This document shows, piece by piece, positions 17,582-26,844 of a DNA stretch of 64,000 nt (the stretch's first letter is position 1; each line of letters starts with the position of its first letter). The stretch covers positions 1 through 64,000 of the forward strand of contig JBBAKM010000009.1 in assembly GCA_040403495.1 (NCBI GenBank). Direction: 5' to 3'. The notes under the pieces are model-generated. The model saw only the letters and a list, made by a program, of their open reading frames with translations, was not told the origin of the DNA and made no database searches. Made by a program: the position numbers and the translations under genes. The stretch comes from JABMMZ01 sp040403495 (GTDB lineage Bacteria > Bacteroidota > Bacteroidia > NS11-12g > UBA955).

Positions 17582-18745
17582 TTGAGTTTTAAGTCTACCA
17601 TTGAATTTATAAAATCTATCTATCCTAATAAGGATTTCATCCCTTTGCATGAGCCAAAGTTTATTGGAAATGAGAAGAACTATGTATTAGAAACAATAGA
17701 AAGTACTTTTGTATCGTCGGTAGGAGAATTTGTAAATAAATTTGAACAAGAAATTGCATCAACAACAGGTGCAAAATATGCTGTAGCCATTGTCAATGGA
17801 ACTTCAGCTTTGCATTTAGCATTAAAATGCGCTGGGGTTCAAAACGATGAATTAGTAATTACTCAATCATTGTCTTTTATAGCTACGACCAATGCCATTA
17901 GTTATTTAGGTGCTGAGCCCATATTTATTGATGTTGACATACAAACAATGGGTTTGTGTCCTATTGCTTTAAAAAATTGGTTAATCAATGAAACGGAGCT
18001 AAAAATAAATAAAGAGACAGGAAAAATGGAGTGCATTCACAATGAATCGCAGAAAAAAATATCAGCTGTTGTGCCTATGCATACTTTTGGGCATCCATGT
18101 AAAATTGATCAAATTCAAACCATTTGCGAAGAGTACCAAATTGCATTGATTGAAGATGCAGCAGAATCAATAGGTAGTCTATATAATGACAAACATACGG
18201 GCACCTTTGGACTAGCAGGTGTGTTTAGTTTTAATGGTAACAAAACTATTACTTGTGGAGGCGGAGGCGCTATAATAACAAATGACGAGGCATTCGCAAA
18301 AATGGCTAAACATTTAAGTACACAAGCAAAGTTACCACACAAATGGGAGTTTAACCACGATATGGTGGGTTACAATTACAGATTACCAAATTTAAATGCA
18401 GCATTGGCTTGCGCTCAGTTGGAGCAGTTGAATGTATTTATTGAAAATAAAAGAGAATTGGCAACGATATATAACGAATTTTTTGCAAAAATAGATGGGA
18501 TTGAATACAAGTTGGAACCCGAAAATTCAAAGTCTAATTATTGGTTGCACACTATTCAGATGAGGGATATAGATCGAAGAAATCTGTTTTTAACAGAGAC
18601 CAATGAAAATGGAGTAATGACAAGACCTACATGGACACCAACACATTTGTTGCCGATGTATAAAAACGCAATTTGTGGGGATTTGGAAAATACAATTTTT
18701 TTAGCAGATAGGTTAGTTAATATCTCTAGTAGCGTAAGGTTATAA
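17582..18745 (+). CDS. legC: LegC-like PLP-dependent aminotransferase
   Basis: A 387-residue DegT/DnrJ/EryC1 aminotransferase. The predicted PLP lysine is Lys221 in FNGNKTITCGGGG, and the aspartate motif is IEDAAESIGS. The N-terminus FIPLHEPKFIGNEKNYVLETIEST resembles the LegC subgroup, which aminates the 4-keto sugar from LegB using glutamate. It starts with TTG 5 bp after legB, with no competing ATG before the conserved region. Its stop overlaps the next start (TAATG), indicating coupling. Confidence 0.88.
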   Translation: MSFKSTIEFIKSIYPNKDFIPLHEPKFIGNEKNYVLETIESTFVSSVGEFVNKFEQEIASTTGAKYAVAIVNGTSALHLALKCAGVQNDELVITQSLSFIATTNAISYLGAEPIFIDVDIQTMGLCPIALKNWLINETELKINKETGKMECIHNESQKKISAVVPMHTFGHPCKIDQIQTICEEYQIALIEDAAESIGSLYNDKHTGTFGLAGVFSFNGNKTITCGGGGAIITNDEAFAKMAKHLSTQAKLPHKWEFNHDMVGYNYRLPNLNAALACAQLEQLNVFIENKRELATIYNEFFAKIDGIEYKLEPENSKSNYWLHTIQMRDIDRRNLFLTETNENGVMTRPTWTPTHLLPMYKNAICGDLENTIFLADRLVNISSSVRL

Positions 18746-19368
18746 TGTCATTTAGTTATTATATTATTGGTTCAGGTGGCTTTGCTAAAGAAGTCTTTTT
18801 TTACACTCAAAAAACTTTGGGTAGTGAGTATAAGTTTGGAGGATTTATTGATAAAGATATTTCATTTCAAACTAGCTTATTGATTGAAGAGTCATTTTTT
18901 TTAAAGAACACAAAACCTAGTGATAAAGTTGTTTTGTTCAATGGAATTGGCAATCCAGAATTAATCAACAAGATTCATTTAAAATTCAAAGATTATAATT
19001 TCCCCAATTTAATATATCCAGGCGTGTTGGCAGATTATAGCACTTTAAAGATTGGATTTGGAAATATTATTACACCTAATTGTATTTTTACTGTAGATAT
19101 TGAGATTGGTGATTTTAATATCTTTAACTTAAATTCAACTATAGGTCATGACACACAAATTGGAAATTATAATGTAATTAATCCAGGGTGTAATATAAGT
19201 GGAAATGTTACAATTGGAGATTCGAATTTGTTGGGAACAAATTGTGCAATATTGCAAGGCGTATCAATAGGAAATGATAATAAAATTGGTGCGTCAAGTA
19301 TGGTAAATAAATCAATATTAGACCATCAAACAATTGTTGGAATTCCTGCTAAACCATTATTAAAATGA
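18745..19368 (+). CDS. legH: LegH/NeuD-like left-handed beta-helix N-acetyltransferase
   Basis: A 207-residue protein with a PglD-type N-terminal Rossmann-like subdomain (YYIIGSGGFAKEVFFY) and a C-terminal hexapeptide-repeat beta helix (from about residue 90, for example IGFGNIITPNCIFT and IGNYNVINPGCNISG). By position it should acetylate the 4-amino group made by LegC, giving the 2,4-diacetamido sugar. It overlaps legC by 1 bp and legI by 4 bp. NeuD-type O-acetyltransferase activity on the final nonulosonic acid is the main alternative. Confidence 0.82.
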   Translation: MSFSYYIIGSGGFAKEVFFYTQKTLGSEYKFGGFIDKDISFQTSLLIEESFFLKNTKPSDKVVLFNGIGNPELINKIHLKFKDYNFPNLIYPGVLADYSTLKIGFGNIITPNCIFTVDIEIGDFNIFNLNSTIGHDTQIGNYNVINPGCNISGNVTIGDSNLLGTNCAILQGVSIGNDNKIGASSMVNKSILDHQTIVGIPAKPLLK

Positions 19369-20387
19369 GAACAAAAGTTTTAATCATAGCTGAAGCTGGT
19401 GTTAATCATAACGGAGATATTAACAAAGCTATTGAATTGATAGAAAAGGCAGCAGATGCAGGCGCTGATATTGTAAAATTTCAAACATTTATTACAGAAC
19501 TAAATATTTCTAAAAAAGCTTCAAAAGCAGATTATCAAATAAATAATACAGGAGAAGCTGAATCACAATTTGAAATGGTTAAAAAACTTGAATTAAGTTT
19601 TGATGATTTTCTAATTTTAAAACAGAAATGTGAAGCTTGTAATATTCAATTCTTGTCTACAGGATTTGATTTACCTAGCATTGATTTTTTAGATTCACTC
19701 AATCCACCCTTTTATAAAATTCCATCGGGAGAAATTACCAATAAACCTTATTTGCAGCACATAGCAAAAAAAGGGAAAGATATTATTTTATCTACTGGTA
19801 TGTCAAACATTAGTGAAATTAAAGAAGCAATATCTGTTATTCAGGAACAAGGTATTGAATTAAATAGAATTACTGTTTTACATTGTAATACCGAGTATCC
19901 TACACCCATGCAAGATGTCAATTTATTGGCAATGCAACATATCGCCAAAGAATTAGGTGTAAAAATTGGTTACAGTGATCATACATTGGGTATTGAAGTG
20001 CCTATAGCTGCTGTGGCTTTGGGGGCTATGGTTATAGAAAAACATTTTACTTTAGATAGAACTTTGCCCGGACCAGACCATATTGCCTCTCTTGAACCCG
20101 AAGAATTAAAAGCTATGGTAAGAGCTATTAGAAATATTGAACAAGCAATATCTGGAAGCGGCTTAAAAGAAACTAGTGAAAGCGAAAAACCAAATATTAA
20201 AATAGCGCGAAAATCTATTCATATAAAGCAGAATTTAAAAGCAGGAAAAATTTTGAATAACAATGATTTAATCATGAAAAGGCCAGGCGATGGTATATCA
20301 CCTATGGATATAGAAAAAGTAATAGGAAAGGAATTAAAAAGAGACTTATCAGAAGAATCTAAGTTAATGTGGGAGGATTTATTATAA
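19365..20387 (+). CDS. legI: Legionaminic acid synthase, NeuB family
   Basis: A 340-residue nonulosonic-acid synthase. The TIM barrel carries AEAGVNHNGDINKAIELI, VKFQTF, IPSGEITNKPYL, LHCNTEYPTP and GYSDHTLG. A C-terminal SAF/antifreeze-like domain follows (about residues 285-340: KNLKAGKILNNNDLIMKRPG). It condenses phosphoenolpyruvate with a 6-deoxy-mannosamine derivative. The paralogue at 44368 is clearly divergent, so the two likely make different acids. The gene lies within the legBCH series and overlaps legH by 4 bp. Confidence 0.9.
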   Translation: MRTKVLIIAEAGVNHNGDINKAIELIEKAADAGADIVKFQTFITELNISKKASKADYQINNTGEAESQFEMVKKLELSFDDFLILKQKCEACNIQFLSTGFDLPSIDFLDSLNPPFYKIPSGEITNKPYLQHIAKKGKDIILSTGMSNISEIKEAISVIQEQGIELNRITVLHCNTEYPTPMQDVNLLAMQHIAKELGVKIGYSDHTLGIEVPIAAVALGAMVIEKHFTLDRTLPGPDHIASLEPEELKAMVRAIRNIEQAISGSGLKETSESEKPNIKIARKSIHIKQNLKAGKILNNNDLIMKRPGDGISPMDIEKVIGKELKRDLSEESKLMWEDLL

Positions 20388-20416
20388 GCTCAGTGTTATT
20401 TTACAATACATAAAAA

Positions 20417-21313
20417 ATGAATTATAAGGTTTTATTGGAGGCAAGTGGTAGTTTAACATCCCACTATATGATTAAGGCAATTAAAGACGCCGGTGGAAAA
20501 GTGGTATGCTCTGACATTAAAGAATGTGCTGCATCATATTTATCTGATGAATTTATTATATTCCCAAAATCAAATCATCCTGACTTGTGGCAAATAATTG
20601 AAAGTGAAATAATAAAGAGAGGCATAAATGTTGTAATACCTTCTTTTGATGAAACTTTATTCGCATGGTCAGAGAAAAAAGAGTATTTTGCTAAAAAGGG
20701 TGTACATGTTATCATTTCAGATAGTTCTAGTTTGGCTATTTGTCAAGACAAGTGGGAAACTTTTAAGTTCTTCAAAAACACTGGAATTCCAACTCCGGAA
20801 ACAAGTCTACAAAATGAATTTACTCTTGTCAAGCCAAGGTTAGGTAGGGGGGGGAAGGGAATTGTGGTAAACCCAACCCATAATCAGGATATGAATGGGA
20901 TGATTTCACAAGAGTTAATTATCGGAGAAGAATTTACAGTAGATATTTTTTGTGACCAAAAACATACTCCTATTTATATAATCCCAAGAAAGAGGTTGGA
21001 TGTCGCCGATGGTAAATCATTAGGGGGAATTACGGTTTTTAATGAAGAAATAATTCACTTAGTTAAAAAAATATGTGTTGAATTGAAATTTATAGGACCT
21101 GTAAATATACAGTGTTTTGTTACCAAAAAAAATGAAATATTTTTTATTGAAATCAATCCAAGAATAGCTGGTGGTATGGCATTGGGCTTTACATCATCTG
21201 AGAATTGGGTGAATTTGATTTTTCGAAATATTATAGAGCAAAAGGCCATTCATACTCTTCCAATTAAGTTTGGATTAAAAATGTTTAGAATATACAATGA
21301 AGTTTTTGCCTGA
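20417..21313 (+). CDS. ATP-grasp ligase
   Basis: A 298-residue ATP-grasp protein. It has an N-terminal PylC/CarB-like domain (VLLEASGSLTSHYMIKAIKDAGG), a linker CQDKWETFKFFKNTGIPTPET, the ATP-binding loop VKPRLGRGGKGIVV, QELIIGEEFTVDIF, and the metal-binding end FIEINPRIAGG. Enzymes of this fold join a carboxylate to an amine or other nucleophile through an acyl phosphate. Between legI and legG it could attach an amino acid or another acyl group to the nonulosonic acid or its precursor, but no substrate is shown. It overlaps the HAD gene by 17 bp. Confidence 0.8.
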   Translation: MNYKVLLEASGSLTSHYMIKAIKDAGGKVVCSDIKECAASYLSDEFIIFPKSNHPDLWQIIESEIIKRGINVVIPSFDETLFAWSEKKEYFAKKGVHVIISDSSSLAICQDKWETFKFFKNTGIPTPETSLQNEFTLVKPRLGRGGKGIVVNPTHNQDMNGMISQELIIGEEFTVDIFCDQKHTPIYIIPRKRLDVADGKSLGGITVFNEEIIHLVKKICVELKFIGPVNIQCFVTKKNEIFFIEINPRIAGGMALGFTSSENWVNLIFRNIIEQKAIHTLPIKFGLKMFRIYNEVFA

Positions 21314-21935
21314 TACAATTTATTGGAATAAAATCAAGGCAGTAGGTTTTGATATGGACGGTACTTTGTATGATGAGTTTGAATTTATTACTCAGGTTTA
21401 TGTTCAAATTTCAAAAATATTTGCTCAAAATGAAAAAGATGCGGAAAACATTTATGTGAATATGCTAGAAAGGTGGCTAGAAAAAGGCAGCTCTTATCCA
21501 TATATATTCGGGGAAATACTTGACAGTTTAAATTATGATTCATCGCTTAAAGAAAAGCTATTAAACGAAGCACTTCGAGTGTTTAGAAATTTCAAGCCTA
21601 ATATAAAGATGTCAAGTCGTGTCTTGTTTATTTTAAATAACTTAAAAAGTCAGTATGAGTTATTTTTAGTTACTGATGGTTCGTCAGTTCTGCAATGGAA
21701 TAAAATAAGGTCATTACAACTTGAAAAATATTTTACTCAAAATAACATATTTGTGTCAGGCAGTTATGGTGTTCACGTACAAAAGCCATCAATTTTTTCA
21801 TTGCAATGTTTGGATGTTTTTAAAAACAAATACGAACCAAGCGAAATAGTTTTTATAGGTGATAGGGGCGTTGATATGGATTTTGCAAAAAACGCTGGAT
21901 TTCATTTTATAAATGCAAAAGAGATAAACTTTTAA
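21297..21935 (+). CDS. HAD-superfamily phosphatase
   Basis: A 212-residue HAD hydrolase. Motif I is FDMDGTLYD with the nucleophile Asp19 and acid Asp21, motif II is LVTDGS, Lys is in QKPS, and motif IV is FIGDRGVDMDFAKNAG. The cap is of the helical C1 type. In this cluster it may dephosphorylate a 9-phosphate intermediate or the product of the ATP-grasp step. It overlaps the ATP-grasp gene by 17 bp, so the two are translated together and may act in sequence. Confidence 0.8.
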   Translation: MKFLPDTIYWNKIKAVGFDMDGTLYDEFEFITQVYVQISKIFAQNEKDAENIYVNMLERWLEKGSSYPYIFGEILDSLNYDSSLKEKLLNEALRVFRNFKPNIKMSSRVLFILNNLKSQYELFLVTDGSSVLQWNKIRSLQLEKYFTQNNIFVSGSYGVHVQKPSIFSLQCLDVFKNKYEPSEIVFIGDRGVDMDFAKNAGFHFINAKEINF

Positions 21936-21970
21936 AAAAATGCCTATTAGTAGGGCAGTATAATAATTAA

Positions 21971-23140
21971 ATGAAATATAAAATTTTAGCTATAACGGGT
22001 ATTCGTTCTGAATATGATATACTTTATCCAGTTATTAAAAAACTACAGGACTCGAATCGTTTTGAAATTGAAATAGCGGTAAGCTCTGCACATTTGTCGG
22101 AATGGCATAATTATACGTTAAGTAAAATTGAAGATGACGGATTTAAAATAGCAGACAAATTAGATTCTTTGTTTATGACAAACAGAATAGTTCAAAGATC
22201 TAAAGGTGTTGGAATCTTAACATATTCTTTGTCTCAAACTGTTGAGAGGGTAAATCCTGATTTTTTATTAGTAGTTGGAGACAGAGAAGAGAGTATAGCA
22301 ACAGCAATAGTAGGCAATTATATGAATGTTATAACTGCGCATATAGGAGGTGGTGATCCTGTTTTTGGGAATTCAGATGACCCTATTCGCATGGCGGTTT
22401 CCAAGCTTGCACATTTGCATTTTACAACGGCACATTCATATTCTGATAACTTAAAATCGATGGGTGAAGAAGAATTTAGAATTGTTTTTAGTGGAAACCC
22501 AGCATATGCAAATATCAAAAATGTTGCACACAAATCTTTAGAAGAAATTTCAAATTATTTAACATTTGATATCAGAGAGGGCAATTATTTGGTATTGGTA
22601 AAACATCCATTATCATCAGAGAAAGATCAAGCCTCTGAGCAAATGCTTACAACTCTAACAGCATTAGAAGAGTTTTGCGATAAATATAACTTTAAGGTAG
22701 TTGCTTCTTATCCTAACACTGATCCAGGTTCTTACGATATTTTAAAAGTAATTGAGTCATTTGAAGGCAAGTCATTTATCAAGTTTAATAAAACATTACC
22801 ACGCGATTATTTTGTTAATCTAATGAGAAATGCGAAAGCATTAGTTGGGAATTCCAGTATGGGTATTTTGGAAGCACCTTTTTATAAGTTACCTGTAGTA
22901 AATGTTGGGAACAGACAACAAGGAAGGTTAAATGCGGGGAATGTAAAATTTGTTGAACACAAAAAAGATGCTATACTTAAATCTTTATTTGAAGCTTGTT
23001 TTGATGTAAGTTATAGGGAGAGAATTTCCAATATAGTCAGCCCTTACGGTGATGGTAGCGCACCAGAGATAATTTTTAATACACTTATTGATATTAATCC
23101 TAAAGACAGTAAATGGCTTTTAAAAGAAAAGCTTTGTTAA
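21971..23140 (+). CDS. legG: LegG/NeuC-like hydrolysing UDP-sugar 2-epimerase
   Basis: A 389-residue GT-B-fold epimerase. Recognisable are ITGIRSEYDILYPVIKKL, VVGDREESIATAIVGNYM, RMAVSKLAHLHFT and GNSSMGILEAPFYKLPVVNVGNRQQGR. It releases the nucleotide and inverts C2 to give the free mannosamine-type sugar for LegI. The usual HxxGGExT region reads HIGGGDPVFGNSDDP, a variant unlike the paralogue at 47080 (HIQGGEVTGNIDE), suggesting a different substrate. It stands 35 bp after the HAD gene. Confidence 0.87.
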   Translation: MKYKILAITGIRSEYDILYPVIKKLQDSNRFEIEIAVSSAHLSEWHNYTLSKIEDDGFKIADKLDSLFMTNRIVQRSKGVGILTYSLSQTVERVNPDFLLVVGDREESIATAIVGNYMNVITAHIGGGDPVFGNSDDPIRMAVSKLAHLHFTTAHSYSDNLKSMGEEEFRIVFSGNPAYANIKNVAHKSLEEISNYLTFDIREGNYLVLVKHPLSSEKDQASEQMLTTLTALEEFCDKYNFKVVASYPNTDPGSYDILKVIESFEGKSFIKFNKTLPRDYFVNLMRNAKALVGNSSMGILEAPFYKLPVVNVGNRQQGRLNAGNVKFVEHKKDAILKSLFEACFDVSYRERISNIVSPYGDGSAPEIIFNTLIDINPKDSKWLLKEKLC

Positions 23141-23146
23141 AATCAT

Positions 23147-23821
23147 ATGACCATGAAAAGAATTATCGTAATTTCAGCTCACCCAGACGACGAAACTCTC
23201 GGTGTTGGAGGAACACTTTTGAAGCATAAGTTAAATGGAGACTTATTATATTGGGTAATTGTTACAAATATAAATACTCAATTAGGATTTACCCAGGAGA
23301 GGGTTGAATCAAGACAAAAAGAAATCGAAGTTGTAGCAGATTTGTTTGAATTTGAAAAAACTTACAAACTTGACTACCCAACAATGTCCTTAACAAGTGA
23401 GTCTATTCTGTCGTTAATACCGAAAATTGCAGAGATTTTTAGAGAAGTAAAACCTGAAATAATGTATACACTAAATCGTTCTGACGCCCATTCCGATCAT
23501 AGGCATATTTCAGATGCTGTGATGGCTTGTACTAAATCTTTCAGGCATCCTTATTTGAAAATGATAGTAATGTATGAATGCATTTCAGAAACAGAATTTG
23601 CTCCTTCCTTTCCAGAAAAAGTTTTCATACCTAACTATTTTGTAGACATTTCAAGTTTTCTAGAAAAAAAAATTGAAATTATGAGAGTTTTTGAATCGGA
23701 ACTAGGCAATCATCCTTTCCCAAGAAGTGAAGTAAATATAAGGGCACTAGCAACATATAGAGGGGCTATGGCGGGTTGTTATTATGCAGAAGCTTTTCAG
23801 GTAGTTAAAATTATTGAATAA
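23147..23821 (+). CDS. PIG-L/LmbE-family zinc deacetylase
   Basis: A 224-residue deacetylase. The metal-binding motif SAHPDDETLGVGG starts at residue 10 (His12, Asp15), and the second metal segment SDAHSDHRHISDAV lies near residue 115. The family hydrolyses N-acetyl groups on sugars or sugar conjugates. In the legionaminic-acid series it could expose an amine for re-acylation, for example by the ATP-grasp enzyme nearby. The stop overlaps the next ATG by 1 bp. PIG-L genes with ATP-grasp and HAD neighbours are not part of the classical LegB-to-LegF pathway. Confidence 0.82.
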   Translation: MTMKRIIVISAHPDDETLGVGGTLLKHKLNGDLLYWVIVTNINTQLGFTQERVESRQKEIEVVADLFEFEKTYKLDYPTMSLTSESILSLIPKIAEIFREVKPEIMYTLNRSDAHSDHRHISDAVMACTKSFRHPYLKMIVMYECISETEFAPSFPEKVFIPNYFVDISSFLEKKIEIMRVFESELGNHPFPRSEVNIRALATYRGAMAGCYYAEAFQVVKIIE

Positions 23822-24867
23822 TGAGATTTTGCAGAGAACACTTGATAAATCAAGACGTAAAAGTTATTAATGCTTTAAGTTCTTTAGATAAGTTAGGACA
23901 AGACGCTATTTTATTTGTAGTTAATGATGAAGATATATTAATTGGGTCACTTACGGACGGTGATGTGCGAAGAGGGCTAATTAAAGGATTTTCTTTAGAA
24001 CAAAAGGTATTAGATTTTATTCAAGACAGCCCTAAATTTATACTTAAATCAAATTATGATTTGCAAGATATTATATCTTTCAGGAATAGAAATTTTAAAA
24101 TCATACCTGTTTTAGATAAAGATAAAAAAATAATTAATATAATAAACTTTAGGTTAATCAAATCTTATTTGCCTTTAGATGCTATAATTATGGCGGGTGG
24201 AAGAGGGGAGAGATTAAAACCTCTTACAGATACAATTCCGAAGCCCATGTTAAAAGTTGGGGATATGCCTATTTTAGAACATAATCTGAATCGGTTAGTA
24301 GGGTACGGAATAGATGATTTTTGGATTACTATAAAATATCTAGGAAATCAAATCAAAGAATATTTTGGCAATGGAGACGATAAAGGGGTAAGAATAAATT
24401 ACATTGAAGAAAAAGTACCTTTAGGAACAATTGGAGCTGCAAAACAAGCAAATGGATTAAAGCATGATACGGTTTTGTTAACTAATTCAGATATTTTGAC
24501 AGATATTGATTACGAAGATTTTTATTTAAATTTCATTGAATCAGGAGCGGATTTTTCGGTAGCCACAATACCTTATAATGTTAACATACCCTATGCCGTT
24601 TTAGAAACAGAAAACAATCATGTTTTGAGTTTTAAAGAAAAGCCAACATATACTTATTATTCAAATGGCGGTATTTACCTTATGAAAAAAGATGTCATGG
24701 AAATAATTCCTGAAAACAAGTTTTATAATACTACTGACTTGATGCAAGAATTAATTCAAATGGGTAAAAAGGTCAATTCTTATCCACATAGAGGATATTG
24801 GTTAGATATTGGTAAAATGGAAGAATTTAATAAAGCCCAGCAAGACATAATTCACATAAAATTTTGA
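23821..24867 (+). CDS. ptmE: PtmE-like CBS/nucleotidyltransferase (sugar-1-P guanylyltransferase)
   Basis: A 348-residue fusion. Two CBS repeats occupy about residues 1-115 (with LIGSLTDGDVRRGLI) and are followed by a nucleotidyltransferase domain starting IIMAGGRGERLKPLTDTIPKPML near residue 122. This arrangement is that of Campylobacter PtmE, which makes GDP-glucosamine at the entry of the GDP-linked legionaminic-acid route. No PtmA or PtmF homologue is seen in the window. The domain pair also fits other hexose-1-phosphate nucleotidyltransferases. Confidence 0.78.
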   Translation: MRFCREHLINQDVKVINALSSLDKLGQDAILFVVNDEDILIGSLTDGDVRRGLIKGFSLEQKVLDFIQDSPKFILKSNYDLQDIISFRNRNFKIIPVLDKDKKIINIINFRLIKSYLPLDAIIMAGGRGERLKPLTDTIPKPMLKVGDMPILEHNLNRLVGYGIDDFWITIKYLGNQIKEYFGNGDDKGVRINYIEEKVPLGTIGAAKQANGLKHDTVLLTNSDILTDIDYEDFYLNFIESGADFSVATIPYNVNIPYAVLETENNHVLSFKEKPTYTYYSNGGIYLMKKDVMEIIPENKFYNTTDLMQELIQMGKKVNSYPHRGYWLDIGKMEEFNKAQQDIIHIKF

Positions 24868-25562
24868 AATCATTAATTATTATTCCTGCTAGAGCTGGAT
24901 CCAAGGGTATACCTGGGAAAAACTGGAAATTGCTTGCTGGCAAACCGCTAATTGCATATACAATAGAAATAGCTTTAGAACTTTTTAAACACGATGAAAT
25001 TTGTATAAGTACAGATTCAAAAGAAGTTTTACAAATTGCTAAAAATTATAATTTGTCGCCACCATTTGTAAGACCAGCTGAGCTTTCAACAGATACAGCA
25101 AGTGGTCAAGATGTAATTAAACATGCTGTAAAATATTGGTCAGATAATTACTATAAACCTGAAAGAGTTGTTGTTTTACAGCCTACCTCTCCCTTTAGAA
25201 AAAAAGAATATATTGTTGACGCACTTGATATGTTTAATTCTATAGAAATGGAGATGTTAGTGTCTGTAAAAGAAACGGATTCAAATCCTTATTACGTTCT
25301 ATATGAAGAAGACAAAAACGGTTTTTTGTATAAGTCAAAGGAAGCAAGTTTTACAAGAAGGCAGGATTGTCCCAAAGTTTGGGAGCTAAATGGTTCTATT
25401 TACATTATGAATGTTGATTCGGTTTTGCAAGGAGAAATTTCTAGTTTTCAAAAAGTAGTAAAATACATTATGCCAAGAGAGTATTCAATAGACCTAGACA
25501 ATGAGCTAGATTGGTTATTTGCCGAATTTTTAATGACAAAAATCAATATTAGTTTATTATAG
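24864..25562 (+). CDS. legF: CMP-legionaminic acid synthetase, NeuA family
   Basis: A 232-residue CMP-nonulosonic acid cytidylyltransferase. The P-loop-like IIPARAGSKGIPGKNWKLLAGKPLIAYTI, the LQPTSPFRKKEYI core and a C-terminal IDLDNELDW complete the fold. It activates the LegI product with CTP. The start is TTG overlapping the ptmE stop (TTGA), forced by the very short distance to the conserved N-terminus. It closes the first nonulosonic-acid pathway. Wzt follows 13 bp later. Confidence 0.88.
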   Translation: MKSLIIIPARAGSKGIPGKNWKLLAGKPLIAYTIEIALELFKHDEICISTDSKEVLQIAKNYNLSPPFVRPAELSTDTASGQDVIKHAVKYWSDNYYKPERVVVLQPTSPFRKKEYIVDALDMFNSIEMEMLVSVKETDSNPYYVLYEEDKNGFLYKSKEASFTRRQDCPKVWELNGSIYIMNVDSVLQGEISSFQKVVKYIMPREYSIDLDNELDWLFAEFLMTKINISLL

Positions 25563-25575
25563 TTAAAATTAAACA

Positions 25576-26844
25576 ATGAGTAAAACAGTTATTAAAATAG
25601 AGAATATCTCTAAACAATATAAATTGGGTGTGGTTTCATCCAAAACGGTTGCTGCAGACTTAAACCGTTGGTGGAATAAAGTAAGAGGAAAAGAAGATCC
25701 CTATTTAAAAGTAGGTGAAGCCAATGACAGAACTGTATTAGGGAACTCAGAATATGTGTGGGCTCTTAAAGGGGTAGATTTTGAAGTAAAGCAAGGGGAA
25801 GTATTAGGCATCATAGGATTAAATGGTGCAGGTAAATCTACTTTATTGAAAATATTGTCTAGGGTAACCACCCCTACCACGGGTCAAATTACCATAGAGG
25901 GAAGAATGGCGAGTTTGTTAGAGGTTGGAACTGGGTTTCATCCTGAATTGACGGGTCGTGAAAATATCTTTTTGAATGGTGCTATCCTTGGTATGAACAA
26001 AAAAGAAATCAAAGATAAGTTTGATGAAATTGTGGCTTTTTCTGGCGTAGAACGCTACATCGATACCCCCGTAAAACGTTATTCTTCAGGAATGTATGTT
26101 CGTTTGGCTTTTGCAGTGGCGGCACATTTAGAACCCGAAATACTAGTCATAGATGAAGTACTTGCGGTGGGTGATGCCGAGTTTCAGAAAAAATGCTTGG
26201 GAAAAATGAAAGATGTTGCTACAGGCGGTCGTACTGTACTTTTTGTGAGTCATAATATGGGTGCAATAGCCGATTTGTGCGACAGAGTAGTTATATTGAA
26301 ACATGGTCAAGTATATAAAATAGGTTCCACAGAAGAAATGATTAATGAATACATTAACCATACCCTTCATGTGAATTTAAAGGACAGCAAAACGCTAAAA
26401 GATACAACACTTAGAAGAGGTTCGGGAGAATTAAGGATTGTAGATGTTAAATTGCTTAATATGGATAATGAGGTTCAAACAGAATTTGAGGTAGAAGAGC
26501 CTATCAAAATAAGTGTACAATGCGACAAAAATAGTCCTATTGAAGAAGCATATTTTATGATGGCATTGCGTTCCAGTATTTCCCGTGAAATTGTAAGTTC
26601 TACTGTTAAGCATGATATATCCTCTTTTTGTATAAATCAGTCGTCGTTTAAGTTTAAAATGAATTTAAATCCAATGCAACTCAATGAGGGCATTTATGAA
26701 TTGTACTATTGGTTGGGAAGTAGTCAAAATGAAAATCCATACGATGTGTTAGATAATTTAACAACACCATTAAAAATTAAACGCAATAAAAAATCAATTA
26801 AATTCAGCGGTTATTCAATGCTGAATTCCAATATCAATGGCTAA
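25576..26844 (+). CDS. wzt: ABC polysaccharide exporter ATPase (Wzt) with C-terminal glycan-binding domain
   Basis: A 422-residue ATPase. Walker A GLNGAGKST is near residues 81-89, the signature is YSSGMYVRLAFAVAAHL, Walker B is ILVIDEVLAVGDAEF, and the H-loop is VSHNM. The region after about residue 270 is a Wzt_C-like beta domain, which in E. coli O9a and similar systems recognises a cap on the non-reducing end of the glycan. It pairs with Wzm at 10110. The presence of this domain predicts a capped polymer; the methyltransferase at 36411 is one candidate capping enzyme. Confidence 0.9.
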   Translation: MSKTVIKIENISKQYKLGVVSSKTVAADLNRWWNKVRGKEDPYLKVGEANDRTVLGNSEYVWALKGVDFEVKQGEVLGIIGLNGAGKSTLLKILSRVTTPTTGQITIEGRMASLLEVGTGFHPELTGRENIFLNGAILGMNKKEIKDKFDEIVAFSGVERYIDTPVKRYSSGMYVRLAFAVAAHLEPEILVIDEVLAVGDAEFQKKCLGKMKDVATGGRTVLFVSHNMGAIADLCDRVVILKHGQVYKIGSTEEMINEYINHTLHVNLKDSKTLKDTTLRRGSGELRIVDVKLLNMDNEVQTEFEVEEPIKISVQCDKNSPIEEAYFMMALRSSISREIVSSTVKHDISSFCINQSSFKFKMNLNPMQLNEGIYELYYWLGSSQNENPYDVLDNLTTPLKIKRNKKSIKFSGYSMLNSNING

